64,000 nt of DNA from Acarospora socialis (GCA_025617375.2 JAMYGW020000016.1:1-64000), one strand, 5' to 3'; shown: positions 10,859-42,298, numbered from the stretch's first letter. Program-made: numbers and translations. Notes: generated by a model not told the origin, from the letters alone.

Positions 10859-10980
10859 TAGTATCATCCATTTGTTTAGAAATGGATCGACACAAATTCT
10901 CTTGAATTAAACCTTTCAGAAAAGGCTGCTTTCAGAGTTAAAAATTGTTTTTATTTTCGGCTTAAATTCTTATTTATTGT

Positions 10981-13900
10981 TTGTTTTTTTTGTTATTATC
11001 TAACGCGTTAAATTCTAGAAGAGACAGGTCTATACTGTATTCTAGAATTACAATTTTAATATTAATTTCTTCTATTATACTAAATAAAAATGCTTTGTAT
11101 GCAAGCTTTTTAGATAAAGGTATAGGTTTGTATGGTGGTTTATTCCATTGTACAGCTATAACACAGAATTTTCATCTTTTCATCTTTCTTATTTCCGCGA
11201 TTATTCTGCAATTAACATCCTTTTATCCTAGGAAAGTTTATCTCAAAGAGATAGATGTCCAAAGTGTTTTTGATTTATTTTTTTCTAAGTTTATTTATTA
11301 TAAAACGAAAATTATAAACAAAATGGCAGAACAATTTAAAATAATGGAGTATTCTTTGATAATAATGTTCATAACAGTTGGAGCGGTTTTATTAATATCT
11401 ACTAGTGATCTCGTTTCAATTTTTTTATCTATAGAATTACAAAGTTATGGTCGTGCGCCGGGAGAGGCGTGTGCTGCGGAGGTATTTACACAAATGTTAT
11501 TTTGCGTAATACTATCGAATATATTTGGCCTTACTCTTTTAGAATGATATTCGCCACATATATTCACTCTATGTTTAGCTAATAAATTACATACTAGGAT
11601 AGCTGAATGTAAACGGATATCCCCAAAAAGACTGCGCCTTTTTGAGGTAAATCTTAGTGGGGATAGTCATGGACAGGATGACGAACTTGAGACGTATAGA
11701 GTGGCCAAACTTGGCCTGGAAGTCCTAAGCAGTTACCGCGGCAACTGAAAGGGTAAACTTAATGCTCTCACCGGTAGACCGTAGGATGATGGTTGCCAAC
11801 AGCCCTTTACTCACTTCAGTAAAAAAGACAAAAATGCGCAAGGTCCTGAAACTATCACTCTAAACGCCAGCACACAGCAACCCCGGGATCTAACCGCCTA
11901 TGGGTATAATTTATATCAAATGCGGGCACGGAGTTTCCATAGTAGTTGCAAAACGAAGGGAAACAGTCGTTAATCGTCACTTTTTGAGGCTAACGACTGT
12001 AACATTAAGGGTGCTGAGTAACTCAATCTTTTAAAACACAGTAAATCGTGTCCATCCTTTAGTTCGTGAGCCAACTCAGAAGTTAACAAATATTTAACAG
12101 GCGATTGTAAATATAATGGTCTTATTAACATTATCGCTAATCCCCTATTGTTGCAATTATGTTATCTAGAAATCAAAAGTAAACTTGGAAATATGTCTAA
12201 AGGTTCAAACAATATTACATTGGATGGAATAAATATTGACTGGTTTGAGAAACTAGCCCGAGAGCTAATAAGCGGTAAATTTGCTTTTTCTTTAGGCAGA
12301 AAAGTCCTTATCCCTAAATCAGGTAAAAAGGAATTAAGACCTCTCGGAGTAACTAGTCCTGGTTATAAGATTATCCAAAAGGCCTTAACGGTAATATTAG
12401 AAGCCATATGAAATATAACCTTGTCCAATAACTTTCATGGTTTTAGACCAAAGAAATCCTTGCACCAAGCACTATATCAATTATATAGAAATGGAGCCTA
12501 TTATAACTGGGTTATTCAGGGAGATATTTCCAAATGCTTTGATAAAATCCCACATTATACCTTTCTTTATCTGTTAAGTAGAAATATCATATGTGATAAA
12601 ACTATGCAACTTAACCGTAAAGTCCTAAGGATAGGATATAGAGATCCCATTTCGAAGAAACATGTTAGGTCAGAAGAGGGGACCCAGCAAAAAAGTATTC
12701 TTAGCCCGCTAGTTTCTAACAAAGTTTTCGATCAATTGGATAAGTATACTGTTGCGTATATAAATTCTTGACTTATAAACTATTTGATACAACTTTCTTA
12801 TAATTCGTTGGCAAAATGTTTAATCCTAAACCTATAATTATTCCTAGGCTTAGAAAGAGTCCTATGTTTGTTAATGATAAGTGTAAATTAGATAATATTG
12901 GGGCATCTAAACTTATTAAATTTCTAATTTCAAATTGCTCTAAAGGGCTTTTAGCAGAGATTTCTTGGTGTGAAAATTGATCTAAAGGGCTTTTAGCAGA
13001 AATTTCTTTGTCTGAAAATTTCACTATAAATATTGTGTGTGTGTTCATTTATTTAAATATTAAGGGAATAGATATTCGTTTGTTATTGAAAATTATTTTA
13101 CCAAATAATTTTCTTCGTTCTAAAATAATGGCTTATTTATAGGGAGGAAAATACTATTTTTATAGTCTATGTATGGATATCCTTAAAGTCAAATTTGAAA
13201 AAGTAAAAAGCTAAAAACAAGGCATACGATTCTATAACATCTAAAATACAAAATTTAAGAAACTACAATCCAAAATCTCCAGAAATAAAAAAAAATTAGC
13301 CGTTTTAATAAGAAAAATTCCTAGTCTAATCACAAACGATCCGAATTTCAAACGAATTATGTACATAAGATACACAGATGACTTTGTAATTCTAATTACG
13401 GGAACATCAAATTATGCTCACTTAATTAGGTATTCAGTCAAAAACATCCTTCATAACAACTGTGGACTGGAACTTAACATCGAAAAGAACATAATCTCTT
13501 CTACTAAAGATGGATTTAAGTTTTGAGGTGCATATTGTGTCAAACCGGTTTCAGTTAAGGGCACTCGTTTATTAAAAAATAAATTTGGTAATCCTAGCAA
13601 AAATAGAATGAGAATGAGAATTATGATTCAAGTTAAAGACCTCATTGAGAAATTAATTCTCAATAAGTATGTAATAAGGGATAAATTTGATCTACCGGTA
13701 CATACAGCCCGGAAAGACGTTGTCAATTTCGAACATCATGAAATAAGCACATTCTACAATAACAGGATAAAAGGACTTTTAAATTTCTATAGTTTTGCTC
13801 ATAATTTAACGAGTCTAAGATCAATCTTTATGTTTCTTAAATTATCATGCGCCCTTACATTAGCATTAAAATATAAGCTTAGAACTAAGAAACAAGTGTT

Positions 13901-15591
13901 TAATAAATTCGGCGCTTTACTAAAAGATCCTAGTAGACACAACTGTCTGAAACTACCTAGATCTCTTAAAGTAAAGCACCAGTTTTCTAACAAAACAACC
14001 CAGGATATATCTGATTAAATCCTGAAAATTTCGTGATTTAATAAATTGACAAAATCCAGCCTTTACAAAGCCTGTGCTTTATGTGGGACAACCGAGAACA
14101 TCGAAATGCATCACATTAGACAAGTTAAGGTTGTAAAACAAAAGATTAAATCCGTAAATAGTACATATCAAGAATGAGTGGCTAGTTATCTCAGAAAAAA
14201 TCTCCCTCTCTTTTCCTAGCTTTATAATAGCGGCACCTTAACTATTCTGATATGACTAAAATAAGAAGATATCCTTAAAAACTCTCTCAAAAATCATTAG
14301 AAGATTACGAGGGAAAGCCGTATGATGGGAAACTATCACGTACGGTTTGGAGGGCAGCACCCGCTGACCCATACTCTACTTGCTTTCAACAATTTACAGA
14401 AATTCAGAACTTGCTACAAAAGGTGGTCTGACTTATTTTTTATTAGGTGGATTGTCATCTTGTTTTATATTATTGGGAACAAGTTTGCTCTATGCTAATT
14501 CAGGTACTACAAACCTAGAAGGTATATATGTAATAAATAGCATAAGTGATATATCCAAAGATGAAATTTCAAGCGTTTTATATTGGTATAAAGCTTATTA
14601 TATTAATTTTGCTTTGCTTATTATGTCTGTAGGTTTGTTATTTAAAGTAAGTGCTGCACCATTCCACTTTTGAGCTCCAGATGTCTATGATGCAATACCA
14701 ACTATAGTGACTACCTTTGTAGCAATAGTACCCAAAATCTCAATTTTTATTTTTTTTTTAGAGTTAGTACATTATACTAGTAAATCATTGTTTTCATTCG
14801 ACTTTAACTGGACTAGATGTTTGTTAGTAAGTTCTTTATTATCATTAATAATTGGAACAGTGGTGGGATTAACACAATTTAGAATAAAAAGATTATATGC
14901 CTACAGTACTATATCACATATAGGTTTCATTCTTTTAGCATTGAGCATAAATAGTATAGAATCTATACAAGCTTTTATTTTCTATTTAATGCAATATACA
15001 GTTTCAAATCTAAATGCTTTTATTTTATTAATATCTATCGGGTTTTCACAATATTTATTAATTAATCAGAAGAAACCTGGAGATAACCTATTAGATTTAA
15101 ATAATTCACCTATACAATTAATTAGTCAAATAAAAGGATATTTCTATTTAAATCCTGTTTTATCTCTAAGTTTAGCTATAACACTTTTTTCTTTTGTGGG
15201 TGTTCCTCCGCTAATAGGGTTTTTTGCAAAGCAGATGGTTTTAAGTTCTGCCTTGGATAGTGGTTATGTATTTATCACTTTAATAGCAATATTAACTAGT
15301 GTTATAAGTGCGGTTTATTATCTAGCAGTTATAAAACAAATCTTTTTTGATAAAGAGGAGTATCATGTAAATCCTGTTATAAATGAAATAAGTTTAAAGG
15401 CTAATCTAGTTAGTGAGAACACGCAAGGAGAAATCCAAAAACTAGAGATAAAGATTGAAAACATTGTATTATCAACGAGCTTAACTACAACGATCTCTTT
15501 TTTTACTTTGATAATCTCATTATTTATATTTATCCCTTATGAATGACTTAGTTTAGCGAACATTTTAGCACTTATAATTTTTAATCCTTAA
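10981..15591 (+). CDS. nad2: NADH dehydrogenase subunit 2 (2 exons)
   Basis: Antiporter-like membrane subunit of complex I. Exon 1 ends at 11452 (...LSIELQSYG) and exon 2 is 14375-15591, starting [18 protein letters not shown]; frame is preserved. Diagnostic stretches are [37 protein letters not shown] (Trp from UGA), and the [14 protein letters not shown] region. The product is about 562 residues, normal for filamentous fungi. No ATG starts the frame: TTG at 10981 is used here, with ATT codons at 10966 and 10972 as alternatives. The stop (15589-15591) directly abuts the nad3 ATG, a usual ascomycete arrangement implying co-transcription. Fragments of the gene's start recur at 40998 and 48090, and of its end at 56495. 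Confidence 0.93.
12749..13171 (-). repeat. Mobile atp6-derived segment, copy A
   Basis: A 423-bp segment interrupts the reverse transcriptase. It is flanked by TA on both sides, and removing it together with one TA joins GATAAGTATATGGATATC in the enzyme's frame (DKYMDI). A 417-bp copy (B) sits in an unrelated gene at 17102-17518 with identical end points. Read on the minus strand, it holds the 5' flank and N-terminal region of atp6. I see no clear terminal inverted repeats and no transposase. Confidence 0.8.
12773..13048 (-). pseudogene. atp6 N-terminal fragment inside copy A
   Basis: The minus strand encodes ATP synthase subunit a (Fo proton channel) N-terminal sequence: [38 protein letters not shown], then [14 protein letters not shown], 91 codons from ATG. 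A short block ([10 protein letters not shown]) is duplicated just before the conserved start. After SNS the frame shifts relative to the expected SQE.IYATV, so translation would stop early. No C-terminal channel helices are present, so it cannot be a functional subunit; the complete gene must lie outside the window. Confidence 0.8.
14050..14216 (+). pseudogene. HNH endonuclease tail of the group II protein
   Basis: In a frame shifted from the maturase part one reads [20 protein letters not shown], the zinc-binding CxxC plus HH of group II HNH domains, then a stretch ending at TAG near 14218. The usual second cysteine/histidine cluster is not seen. The frame change near 14020 separates it from the reverse transcriptase. 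Confidence 0.6.
14314..14348 (+). ncRNA. Group II intron domain V hairpin
   Basis: The strands AAAGCCGTATGATG and TATCACGTACGGTTT pair around the loop GGAAAC, with the AGC-type catalytic triad at the base. This is the catalytic hairpin of group II introns. It lies 26 nt before the 3' splice site, leaving room for domain VI. Confidence 0.8.
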
Positions 15592-15957
15592 ATGACAAGT
15601 CAAACTTTTTTTTTTGTCTTTATCCCTTTGTTGTGTTTTATATTATTAGCAGTTAATTTAATTTTTGCTAGTCATAACCCGTATCCAGAAAAAAATAGTG
15701 TATTCGAGTGTGGATTTCACTCGTTTTTAGGTCAAAATAGAACCCAGTTTAGTATTTCTTTCTTTATTTTTGCATTATTATTTTTATTATTTGATCTTGA
15801 AATTCTCCTAGTTTACCCTTATATTGTGAGTGGTTATAGTAATAGTATCTACGGTTTAATTATAATGCTAATCTTCTTCTTGATTTTAACTTTAGGTTTT
15901 GCCTACGAGTTAGGTAAAAACGCGTTAAAAATTGATAGTAGGCAAATGAGAGGGTAA
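15592..15957 (+). CDS. nad3: NADH dehydrogenase subunit 3
   Basis: A 121-residue complex I membrane subunit. It starts at ATG immediately after the nad2 stop with no spacer. Three hydrophobic helices are visible, with the conserved loop NPYPEKNSVFECGFHSF and the acidic helix FDLEILLVYPY. Length and ends are normal. No intron. Its first 60 or so codons recur as a degraded copy at 56659-56870. Confidence 0.95.
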   Translation: MTSQTFFFVFIPLLCFILLAVNLIFASHNPYPEKNSVFECGFHSFLGQNRTQFSISFFIFALLFLLFDLEILLVYPYIVSGYSNSIYGLIIMLIFFLILTLGFAYELGKNALKIDSRQMRG

Positions 15958-16093
15958 ATCTACAACTAATCTTACTGTCACACCTGGGGTTATACATGCC
16001 TCTGCCTAGTTTGAAACAAAAGGCTCTAATTAGTAAAAATTTAACTTTAAGATCACAAACTTTTTAAGTTTTGAAACTTTTAAGCGTTAAAAA

Positions 16094-16171
16094 CTCTCAT
16101 TAGCTCAAGGGTAGAGCTAGAGAATTCTAATATAGAGATCCAAGTTCTCATAAAGTGTTTTGGATGAGAAT
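16094..16171 (+). tRNA. Degraded tRNA, relative of the tRNA-Arg at 3973
   Basis: Shares TCTCATTAGCT...AGAGCT and the closing TTTTGGATGAGAAT with the tRNA at 3973. The T arm has an enlarged loop (about 14 nt) and the anticodon arm is disrupted. Probably a pseudogene. Confidence 0.4.
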
Positions 16172-16479
16172 CTAAACATGGTTATAATCATGTGAATACA
16201 TTAATTAGATTATAAATAAAGAATAAAAAAATTTTTTCCCTTTGCTTTCACCTATGTTAATTTTAATTAAATTTTATTAATTAAACATAGAATTATAATC
16301 TCTTGTCCATTTCAGTAAATAAGAGATTTAATATACCCAAATTTTATAATCTAAATAAAAATGCTTCACAAGAAGAAAAAGAAGAAAAACAAGCAGGAAA
16401 AGCAAAACGAGAAGCAGAAAAAGCAAAACGAGAAAATCTTAGAAAATTTCAGATTTGAAGTTTAGGGGAAAAATCTAGC
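16172..16479. other. cox1 leader with an open, charged upstream frame
   Basis: The frame of cox1 exon 1 stays open back to 16291 and encodes a Lys/Glu/Ala-rich stretch (EKQAGKAKREAEKAKREN) between a TTG at 16303 and the conserved SSISLWTERW. No ATG is in frame. Whether this is translated as an N-terminal extension is unknown. Confidence 0.4.
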
Positions 16480-36938
<20,459 letters not shown>

Positions 36939-37029
36939 TCTTAGTATTAATCCATAATTTAATTAAATGGCTAGCTCATATCTCTCTCTTTATCTTATAG
37001 TTGGTATATTAGATAACCATTGGTTATAT

Positions 37030-37190
37030 AATTTAAGTAAAAAAAGCTTAGTGTTGAGCAATCAGCAGGAAACCAAGAGACTTTTTAAATAGTCTTGCTA
37101 GGATCCGTGTTTGTTTAAAAGATGGATCCCTAGTCTTGTTGGGATCCTCAGAGACTACACGCGGTCATTTAATACAAAATTTTGGATTCT
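37030..37190 (+). mobile_element. Truncated group I intron core after cox1
   Basis: GAGCAATCAGCAGGAAACC then CAGAGACTACACGCGG, nearly identical to the nad1 intron 2 core, but lacking its 5' guide and the S motif. It lies 90 bp after the cox1 stop. The same pair (extension plus core) is duplicated at 150-910. Confidence 0.65.
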
Positions 37191-37267
37191 ACAATCATTC
37201 ATTTGTTTTATTTATTATTAATTATTATAAAAGTAATTAAACTATATAAAAAAAAATTAAATATATA

Positions 37268-39916
37268 ATGTTAAATTTTGCTAGTTTATTTGAAAAAATT
37301 ATTTGTGATGCTCCTAGAGCCTGGGGTATATACTTCCAAGATAGTGCTAGTCCTCAAATGGAAGGTTTGGTAGAATTACACGATAACATCATGTTTTATT
37401 TGATAATAATTTTATTTGGGGTTGGATGAATCTTACTTTCAATTGTAAGGAACTATGTACATAGTAAATCACCCATAAGCCATAAGTATCTAAATCATGG
37501 AACATTAATAGAACTAATTTGAACTATTACTCCAGCTTTGATTTTAATCTTTATCGCATTTCCTAGTTTTAAACTTTTATATTTAATGGACGAAGTCACT
37601 GACAGTTCAATGACTATTTTAACAGAGGGTTAGAAATTATGGATGGCCCTAAATCGTATATATTAAATAAAATAGAAGATACCTGTTACTTAACATTACT
37701 AGTAATAGGTCAAAGAAACAAGATTATATCCACACAGACTAAAAATTACTCTCATTATAGTATGTTTCATACTAAAGTAAGAGCTTGTTCTAGAATAGTC
37801 CCTCATAATATTGATGTTATATCTGTAATAGTGGGTTCATTATTAGGAGATGGCTATGCCTGTAAAAGATCTATTGAAGGTACAAAACTCTGCTATAGAC
37901 GAAGTGTAATACATAAAGATTATTTATTTTTATTAGATAACTTTTTTTACACTAAAGGGTATTGTTCTAATCTAGAACCTAGAATGTACACTAGAGTATT
38001 AAAAGATGAAAATAAAGTAGTAAAACATTATCGGTATGGATTTAATACTTTTACATTCAGAAGTCTTAATTGAATTAATAAAATATTTAATAAAAAGGCA
38101 CAAAATTAAAAAAAACGGAAATAGAAAATATATAACTCACTCCTTTAGCATTAGCTATATTAATAATGGATAAGGGTGGTTGAGCCAAACCTGGTGTTAG
38201 AATAGCCGTAAATAGCTTTAATATAGAAAAAGGACAATTTCTAGCTCAAATTATTAAAATTAAATTTAATCTAGATTGTACAATTCAATTATTAAAGCCT
38301 ATTGGCAGACATTCTATTTATATAAAAGGTTCATCTATTCCAGATTTAAGAAATATAGTTTTACCACATATACATTCATCTATGTGTCATAAATTAGGAT
38401 TATAAGTTTAATATGGTTATTAGAGTGTATTTTAATTTTAGTCTTTGGATATAATATAAAAGTTCTTCTAACCACCACACATATATATCGATAGTTGTGA
38501 AATAAACAAACAAGATATAAATAACCTTTTTTGTTTGTTTATTTCTAAGTTTCCGCCAGGATTCTTGAAGAAATCTCTAGATTTCTTTGGCGACACGAGT
38601 GAAAACAGTTAAAATATTATTATTTATAATATCTAGATATTAATACAAGACTGTCAGTAAATAGTTTGTTTTCTTTTTTATTTATTGCAACAGACTGGGG
38701 CACTTGTGGGTGTCAATTTATTTGATGCTTAATGTACAGTCGACACCTATGTATATATATATTTAAGTTTACATATATTTTAAATAAAAAATATGATTTA
38801 TTAACTTATCGATTAAAAAATATATATGTACTAGTTTCTAACAAAGTTTTCGATGAATTGTATAAGTATACTGTTGCGTATATAAATTCTTGACTTATAA
38901 ACTATTTGATACAACTTTATTATAATTCGTTGGCAAAATGTTTAATTCTAAACCTATAATTATTCCTAGGCTTAGAAAGAGTCCTATGTAGACTACTTTT
39001 AATTAGGTGTTACATCAATGATATTTAAGCTATCAATATCCTGATTTTCTAGATAGTGATTGTTCATACTCAGATTGCATTCATACGTCTGACTCTACTA
39101 ATAACCTTCCTTCGATTAGTGAGATGTTTACACGTGAGGAACGAGGTTTGGCTATAGATAATGCTGATCCAATTAGACAGCAAATACATTATAAACTAAC
39201 AGAACAATATAGATACAATACTAGTAAGGGACAGAGGCTTACTATATATAGTGAAAATTGGGATGAGCATAAATCTATCACCAATACTGAAGCTCATTAT
39301 ATACATAATTATCTAAATGGGTTAAATAAAGGTTATCGTTTCCGTATGGTTAGAAATACTATGAATGCGAATGTAACACCTTATTTACTTAAGGGTAATA
39401 CTAACCAGGCAGCTGTAGTTAGTCTGAACTTAATTAGCGAATTTGCAGAATAATGTTATGTTTAGTTAATTATTAGTAAATCTATCTAGTTAATATTTAT
39501 AGACTACTTTTAATTAGGTGTTACATCAATGATATTGAAGCTATCAATATCCTGATTTTCTAAATAGTGATGATGAATTTGTTGAATATGATTCATATTT
39601 AGTCCCAGAGTCTGATTTGCAAAAGGGTGGATTAAGAATGCTTGAAGTGGATAATAGAGTAATTATCCCTGAATTAACTCATGTTAGATTTATAGTTACT
39701 GCTGCAGATGTAATCCACTCTTTTGCTTGTCCAGCTTTAGGAATAAAGTGTGATGCTTATCCTGGTAGATTAAACCAAACCTCGGTTTTTGTGAATAGAG
39801 AAGGAACATTCTATGGGCAATGTTCTGAAATATGTGGTATTTTACACAGTTCTATGCCAATTTCAATCGACAGTGTGTCGATTGAAAAATTTTTATCTTT
39901 TTTACTTGAACAATAA
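37268..39916 (+). CDS. cox2: Cytochrome c oxidase subunit 2 (2 exons)
   Basis: CuA-bearing subunit of complex IV. Exon 1 37268-37630 (MLNFASLFEKIICDAPRAWG, two membrane helices, ending SMTILTEG) and exon 2 about 39521-39916 (HQWYWSYQYPDFLNSDDEFV, then CuA ligand region YGQCSEICGILHSSMPI). The splice point by the group I rule gives EG-L-HQW with one extra Leu; starting at CAT (39524) would give the standard EGHQWYW, so this border is uncertain by one codon. UGA is Trp in HQWYW. The length of about 253 residues is normal. A partial copy of the exon 2 start lies inside the intron at 38990. Confidence 0.93.
37639..38405 (+). pseudogene. LAGLIDADG_2 endonuclease in cox2 intron, broken
   Basis: The first frame reads VISVIVGSLLGDGYACKRSI (motif 1), HKDYLFLLDNFFYTKGYCSN and YRYGFNTFTFRSLNWINKIF. 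After stop(s) near 38105-38130 a second frame reads LTPLALAILIMDKGGWAKPG (motif 2 with Asp but Lys in place of Gly/Asp) and IHSSMCHKLGL to TAA 38403-38405. It starts just after exon 1 but is not in frame with it (TAG at 37631). Confidence 0.7.
38830..38988 (-). repeat. Chimeric fragment: RT-gene flank plus half atp6 segment, copy D
   Basis: 38830-38870 matches the reverse-transcriptase sequence left of copy A (12709-12748), and 38871-38988 matches the first 118 bp of the segment. So D descends from copy A, not from a new insertion. It stops at AGAGTCCTATG, exactly where copy C (26331) starts. Confidence 0.75.
38990..39453 (+). CDS. Duplicated cox2 exon 2 start fused in frame to an unrecognised ORF
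   Basis: 38990-39061 repeats the intron end GACTACTTTTAATTAGGTG plus codons for LHQWYLSYQYPDFLDSD (one Trp changed to Leu). The frame then leaves cox2 and continues with unrelated sequence: DSTNNLPSISEMFTREERGL, NADPIRQQIHYKLTEQYRYN, EAHYIHNYLNGLNKGYRFRM, ending AVVSLNLISEFAE at TAA 39451-39453. 147 codons from TTA 39010; an internal ATG lies at 39124. The polar, helical C-terminal part resembles the ends of unnamed fungal mitochondrial proteins only in general character. If the first, duplicated 3' splice site were used, a Cox2 N-terminus fused to this protein would result. Confidence 0.5.
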
Positions 39917-40254
39917 ATTTTAATAGGAGAGTTTTACCATTTTTTAGTTAAACGGTGCATAACTATCTTACATTAAATTTTATCCTCATTTTTGTCTGTT
40001 TGTTTAAGTTTTTTAATTAAAACTTAATAGAGAACATAACAGACAAAAAGATTGCTTTAAGCTATTTACTTCAAAGTAAAGTTACTAAAAAAAAGGCAAT
40101 TACTACTATATTTATCTATGATTATTTTATATAATATTAATATGTGTTTTTCATACTAATTAACTTTATATCTAAGGGCAGAAAATTTAAAAAAGTCAAT
40201 ATTAAAAGTAAATAAAAATTTAGGTTTATAGAATAAATCTATAATTATTTGTGT
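39917..40254. other. Intergenic, no gene seen
   Basis: AT-rich spacer between cox2 and the RNase P RNA candidate. Hairpin-prone (TTTGTCTGTTTG ... AACAGACAAA at 39990-40050) but without a recognised gene. Confidence 0.4.
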
Positions 40255-40515
40255 TATTTTTGCTAAAAGTTATGGTTTAATAACTAGGAAAGTCCGGGGC
40301 TTTATAAATAGATTTATAAACTTTAAAGTTTTAAATAAAGGGGTAAAAACTCTGGTCTTAGATAGAAAATAAAAGTCATCTAACATAATAGGCTAGATTT
40401 ATTAGTGTGGAATGACTGCGAACTAGCAATCCTCTAAAAGTCTTAATTTAGTCTGATAAGCAAAAACAGAAACCGGCTTATCTGTATCCAAATTACCTAA
40501 ATATTTAAAAAGACT
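40255..40515 (+). ncRNA. rnpB: Mitochondrial RNase P RNA (candidate)
   Basis: Two conserved P4 strands are present in the right order: CTAGGAAAGTCCGGGGC at about 40284-40300 (CR-I: GGAAAGUCCG) and AACAGAAACCGGCTTATC at about 40465-40482 (CR-V: ACAGAAACCGGCUUA). The 165-nt interval is AT-rich with local hairpins, as in reduced fungal mitochondrial RNase P RNAs. It would cleave 5' leaders from mitochondrial tRNA precursors. The outer ends are approximate. Confidence 0.8.
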
Positions 40516-40929
40516 CTGTTTAGATTTTAACAGAGGGCCTTATTAAATAATATTTATATTTTTTTTGACATAATCAAATTTAATCTTTTTAGTGTAAAAA
40601 AATTTTTTTTTTGACATTTTTGTATTTTTTTGTATTATATAGTAGTAATATATAGATTTAATTTTAATTTTAATTTTAATTTCCATAGTTTTATTTTTTT
40701 TCCTTTATATTTCTTTATATTATTAAGAAATAATTATCCAGAAAGAAAGAAAATCTCTACTATTTATAAAAAATAGTTATAATTTATATTAATTGTCGGC
40801 TTATATTAATCTAAAAACCATTAACTTTTACTATGTAATGTCAAAAAAAATTAAATAAAGTTAATTTAAATATAAGATTCATTTTTTATATTTTTAATAT
40901 AAAGAAAAGAAAAAAAAAGGAATAGAAAT
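40516..40929. other. Very AT-rich spacer
   Basis: Homopolymer and (TTTTAATT)-like repeats (for example TTTAATTTTAATTTTAATTT near 40660). Contains TTGTATTATATAGTAGTAAT (about 40630), similar to the promoter-like motif repeated upstream of rns. No coding potential. Confidence 0.4.
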
Positions 40930-40934
40930 TTTTA

Positions 40935-41165
40935 AAAGGTAGAAATTTTCTAAAATTAAAAAATATAATTGGAATTTATCTCCCAATACCGATAATGCTA
41001 ATTTTTGGTTTGTTTTTATTGTTACTATCTAACAATTTAAATTCTAAACTAGTCAGGTCAATATTATATCCTAGAATTAAAAATATAAGTTTAAAGATGT
41101 TAAAACTTTAAATACCTAATCCTGATGCATTTGTAAAATGCCCCCCCCTTTACAAAGTGGATTTA
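40935..41165 (+). pseudogene. nad2 start joined to a cox1-tail motif (fossil, copy 1)
   Basis: From ATG 40998 reads MLIFGLFLLLLSNNLNSKLV and RSILYPRI, matching the Nad2 N-terminus at 10981. It is followed within 40 nt by IPNPDAFVK then a C-run and CTTTACAAAGTGG, a degraded version of the Cox1 end PPKPHAFVSLPLQSG. The same pair of fragments in the same order lies at 48015-48300. Confidence 0.6.
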
Positions 41166-42298
41166 TATATTATTAAGTAAAATTGTTTCAAGTTTAACAT
41201 CTTTAAATAAAGTTAAATTTTTTACATTTATGAAATATTTAATGGGTTTTGTGTATTATATTTTACACATATTATATAACAAATATACTTTTACACACAC
41301 ACACATACACACACAAATTTTATTAGTGTAACAGTCTTTTGTACTATTAGTTTTATTTTTACAGTTTATCTATCTATTAATAAAGACTTTCTTTCTATTA
41401 AATCAAGACTCTCTTTCTATTAAATCAAGATTTATTTTGTATATCTCTACGATAATATATAATTGACGGTTTTATCTTTTATTTATAATTATTACTATAA
41501 TGGTTTCAGGATTATTCAAACTTTTAATTTATTATGTTTTAGTTTGGGTCTAAACTATTATTTTTTCAGGTTAGTTTTTTTTGTGATTTATAACCTAAGC
41601 TCCAGTAGGCTATATTATGAGAAAGATTTTTTTTTAGTTTACCCGTAAAGGAGAATAAACATTATAACTTATATAGCCTTTAATTCATAAACATTAAAAA
41701 TGCTAGATTATATTTATTCTTCGTTCTGTTTCTTATTGACTATGAAAACCTTTATTATTTAATATTGTAAATTTAAGGGCTTTTCAAATTTCTCCAGTTT
41801 GTATTAAGCCAAACAATGAGAGTGTTATAGAATGATGTAATCCTTATACTTTCTATATTGCTCCTAATCAAATAAAGTACAATATATACCAAATATGTGT
41901 ATAGGAAAAATACCCCTTCTACTCTTATAGCTAAAAAAATTTTTAACGAATCTTGTATAAATTATTAGGATCTTTACATAAGTTTGTGCCTATATCTTCT
42001 ATATTAGAACCCCCCAAAATTCTACAATTATAGCTCTGTTATTTTAAAAGCTTAGATAATATATGATATAGTAAACTATAAAGATAATTATCATCAGGAG
42101 CATGTTAAACACCTTCGTTATAGTTTATTAAATTAATGCTTTAACACACACAGAGAGGTGTTTTATAGTTTGTCCGGGTAGAGGTGATTCAAAGGCGTAT
42201 GGCTTTATAATGGAAAAATTAGCATAAGATGCTAATAATTATGCCATATTTTGTGAAGAATCTTTTAATCTGCTCTAAAAGATTTAAAATAAAGATAA
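41166..42298. other. Long intergenic region, no gene seen
   Basis: Contains a CA-rich microsatellite (41284-41312), a tandem duplication of AAGACTTTCTTTCTATTAAATC-like units (41386-41430), and scattered hairpins. A 61-codon frame at 41463 is Phe/Tyr-rich and looks like chance AT-rich coding. Confidence 0.4.

Larger units (their letters stand above)
12063..14018 (+). pseudogene. Group II intron reverse transcriptase/maturase, interrupted
   Basis: Residues visible in order: an RT0/RT1-like start with [20 protein letters not shown] and PLGVTSP, the [13 protein letters not shown] block, [18 protein letters not shown] (the RT3 aspartate motif), and a [14 protein letters not shown] block (normally G.PQG..LSP). 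After an insertion the catalytic [10 protein letters not shown] (YxDD) follows, then a maturase-like X region to 14018. The ATP6-like segment at 12749-13171 splits the frame exactly after DKY, and there are further stops (for example near 13215) and a UGA-Trp. The start codon is unclear; the frame is open from about 12050. Originally it encoded reverse transcriptase, maturase and HNH endonuclease; now inactive as one protein. Confidence 0.8.
11453..14374 (+). mobile_element. nad2 group II intron
   Basis: Starts GTGCGCCGGGAG, the group II 5' consensus (GUGYG), and ends CCCATAC. Placing the junction there restores ...SYG|LYLL exactly. A GC-richer structured stretch (11560-12100) is consistent with domains I-III, then comes the reverse transcriptase in domain IV, and a clear domain V near 14314. 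It is the only group II intron recognised in the window. The enzyme is interrupted by a mobile atp6-derived segment, so splicing would need a maturase in trans or RNA-only folding. Confidence 0.85.
37631..39520 (+). mobile_element. cox2 intron (group I), expanded by insertions
   Basis: Holds a broken LAGLIDADG_2 ORF, core pieces with CAGACTGGGG and AATGTACAGTCGACACC (38690-38750; like cox1 intron 3), a chimeric segment carrying reverse-transcriptase flank plus half of the atp6 unit (38830-38988), a duplicated exon 2 start with an in-frame unknown ORF (38990-39453), and finally the 3' end GACTACTTTTAATTAGGTG, which is itself duplicated. Confidence 0.75.

Noticed and set aside
13799-13993. Minus-strand 64-codon frame in the group II maturase
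   Set aside because: Antisense to a recognised maturase region; no independent support.
41463-41648. 61-codon frame in the long spacer
   Set aside because: Low-complexity Phe/Tyr/Leu composition expected from AT-rich DNA.
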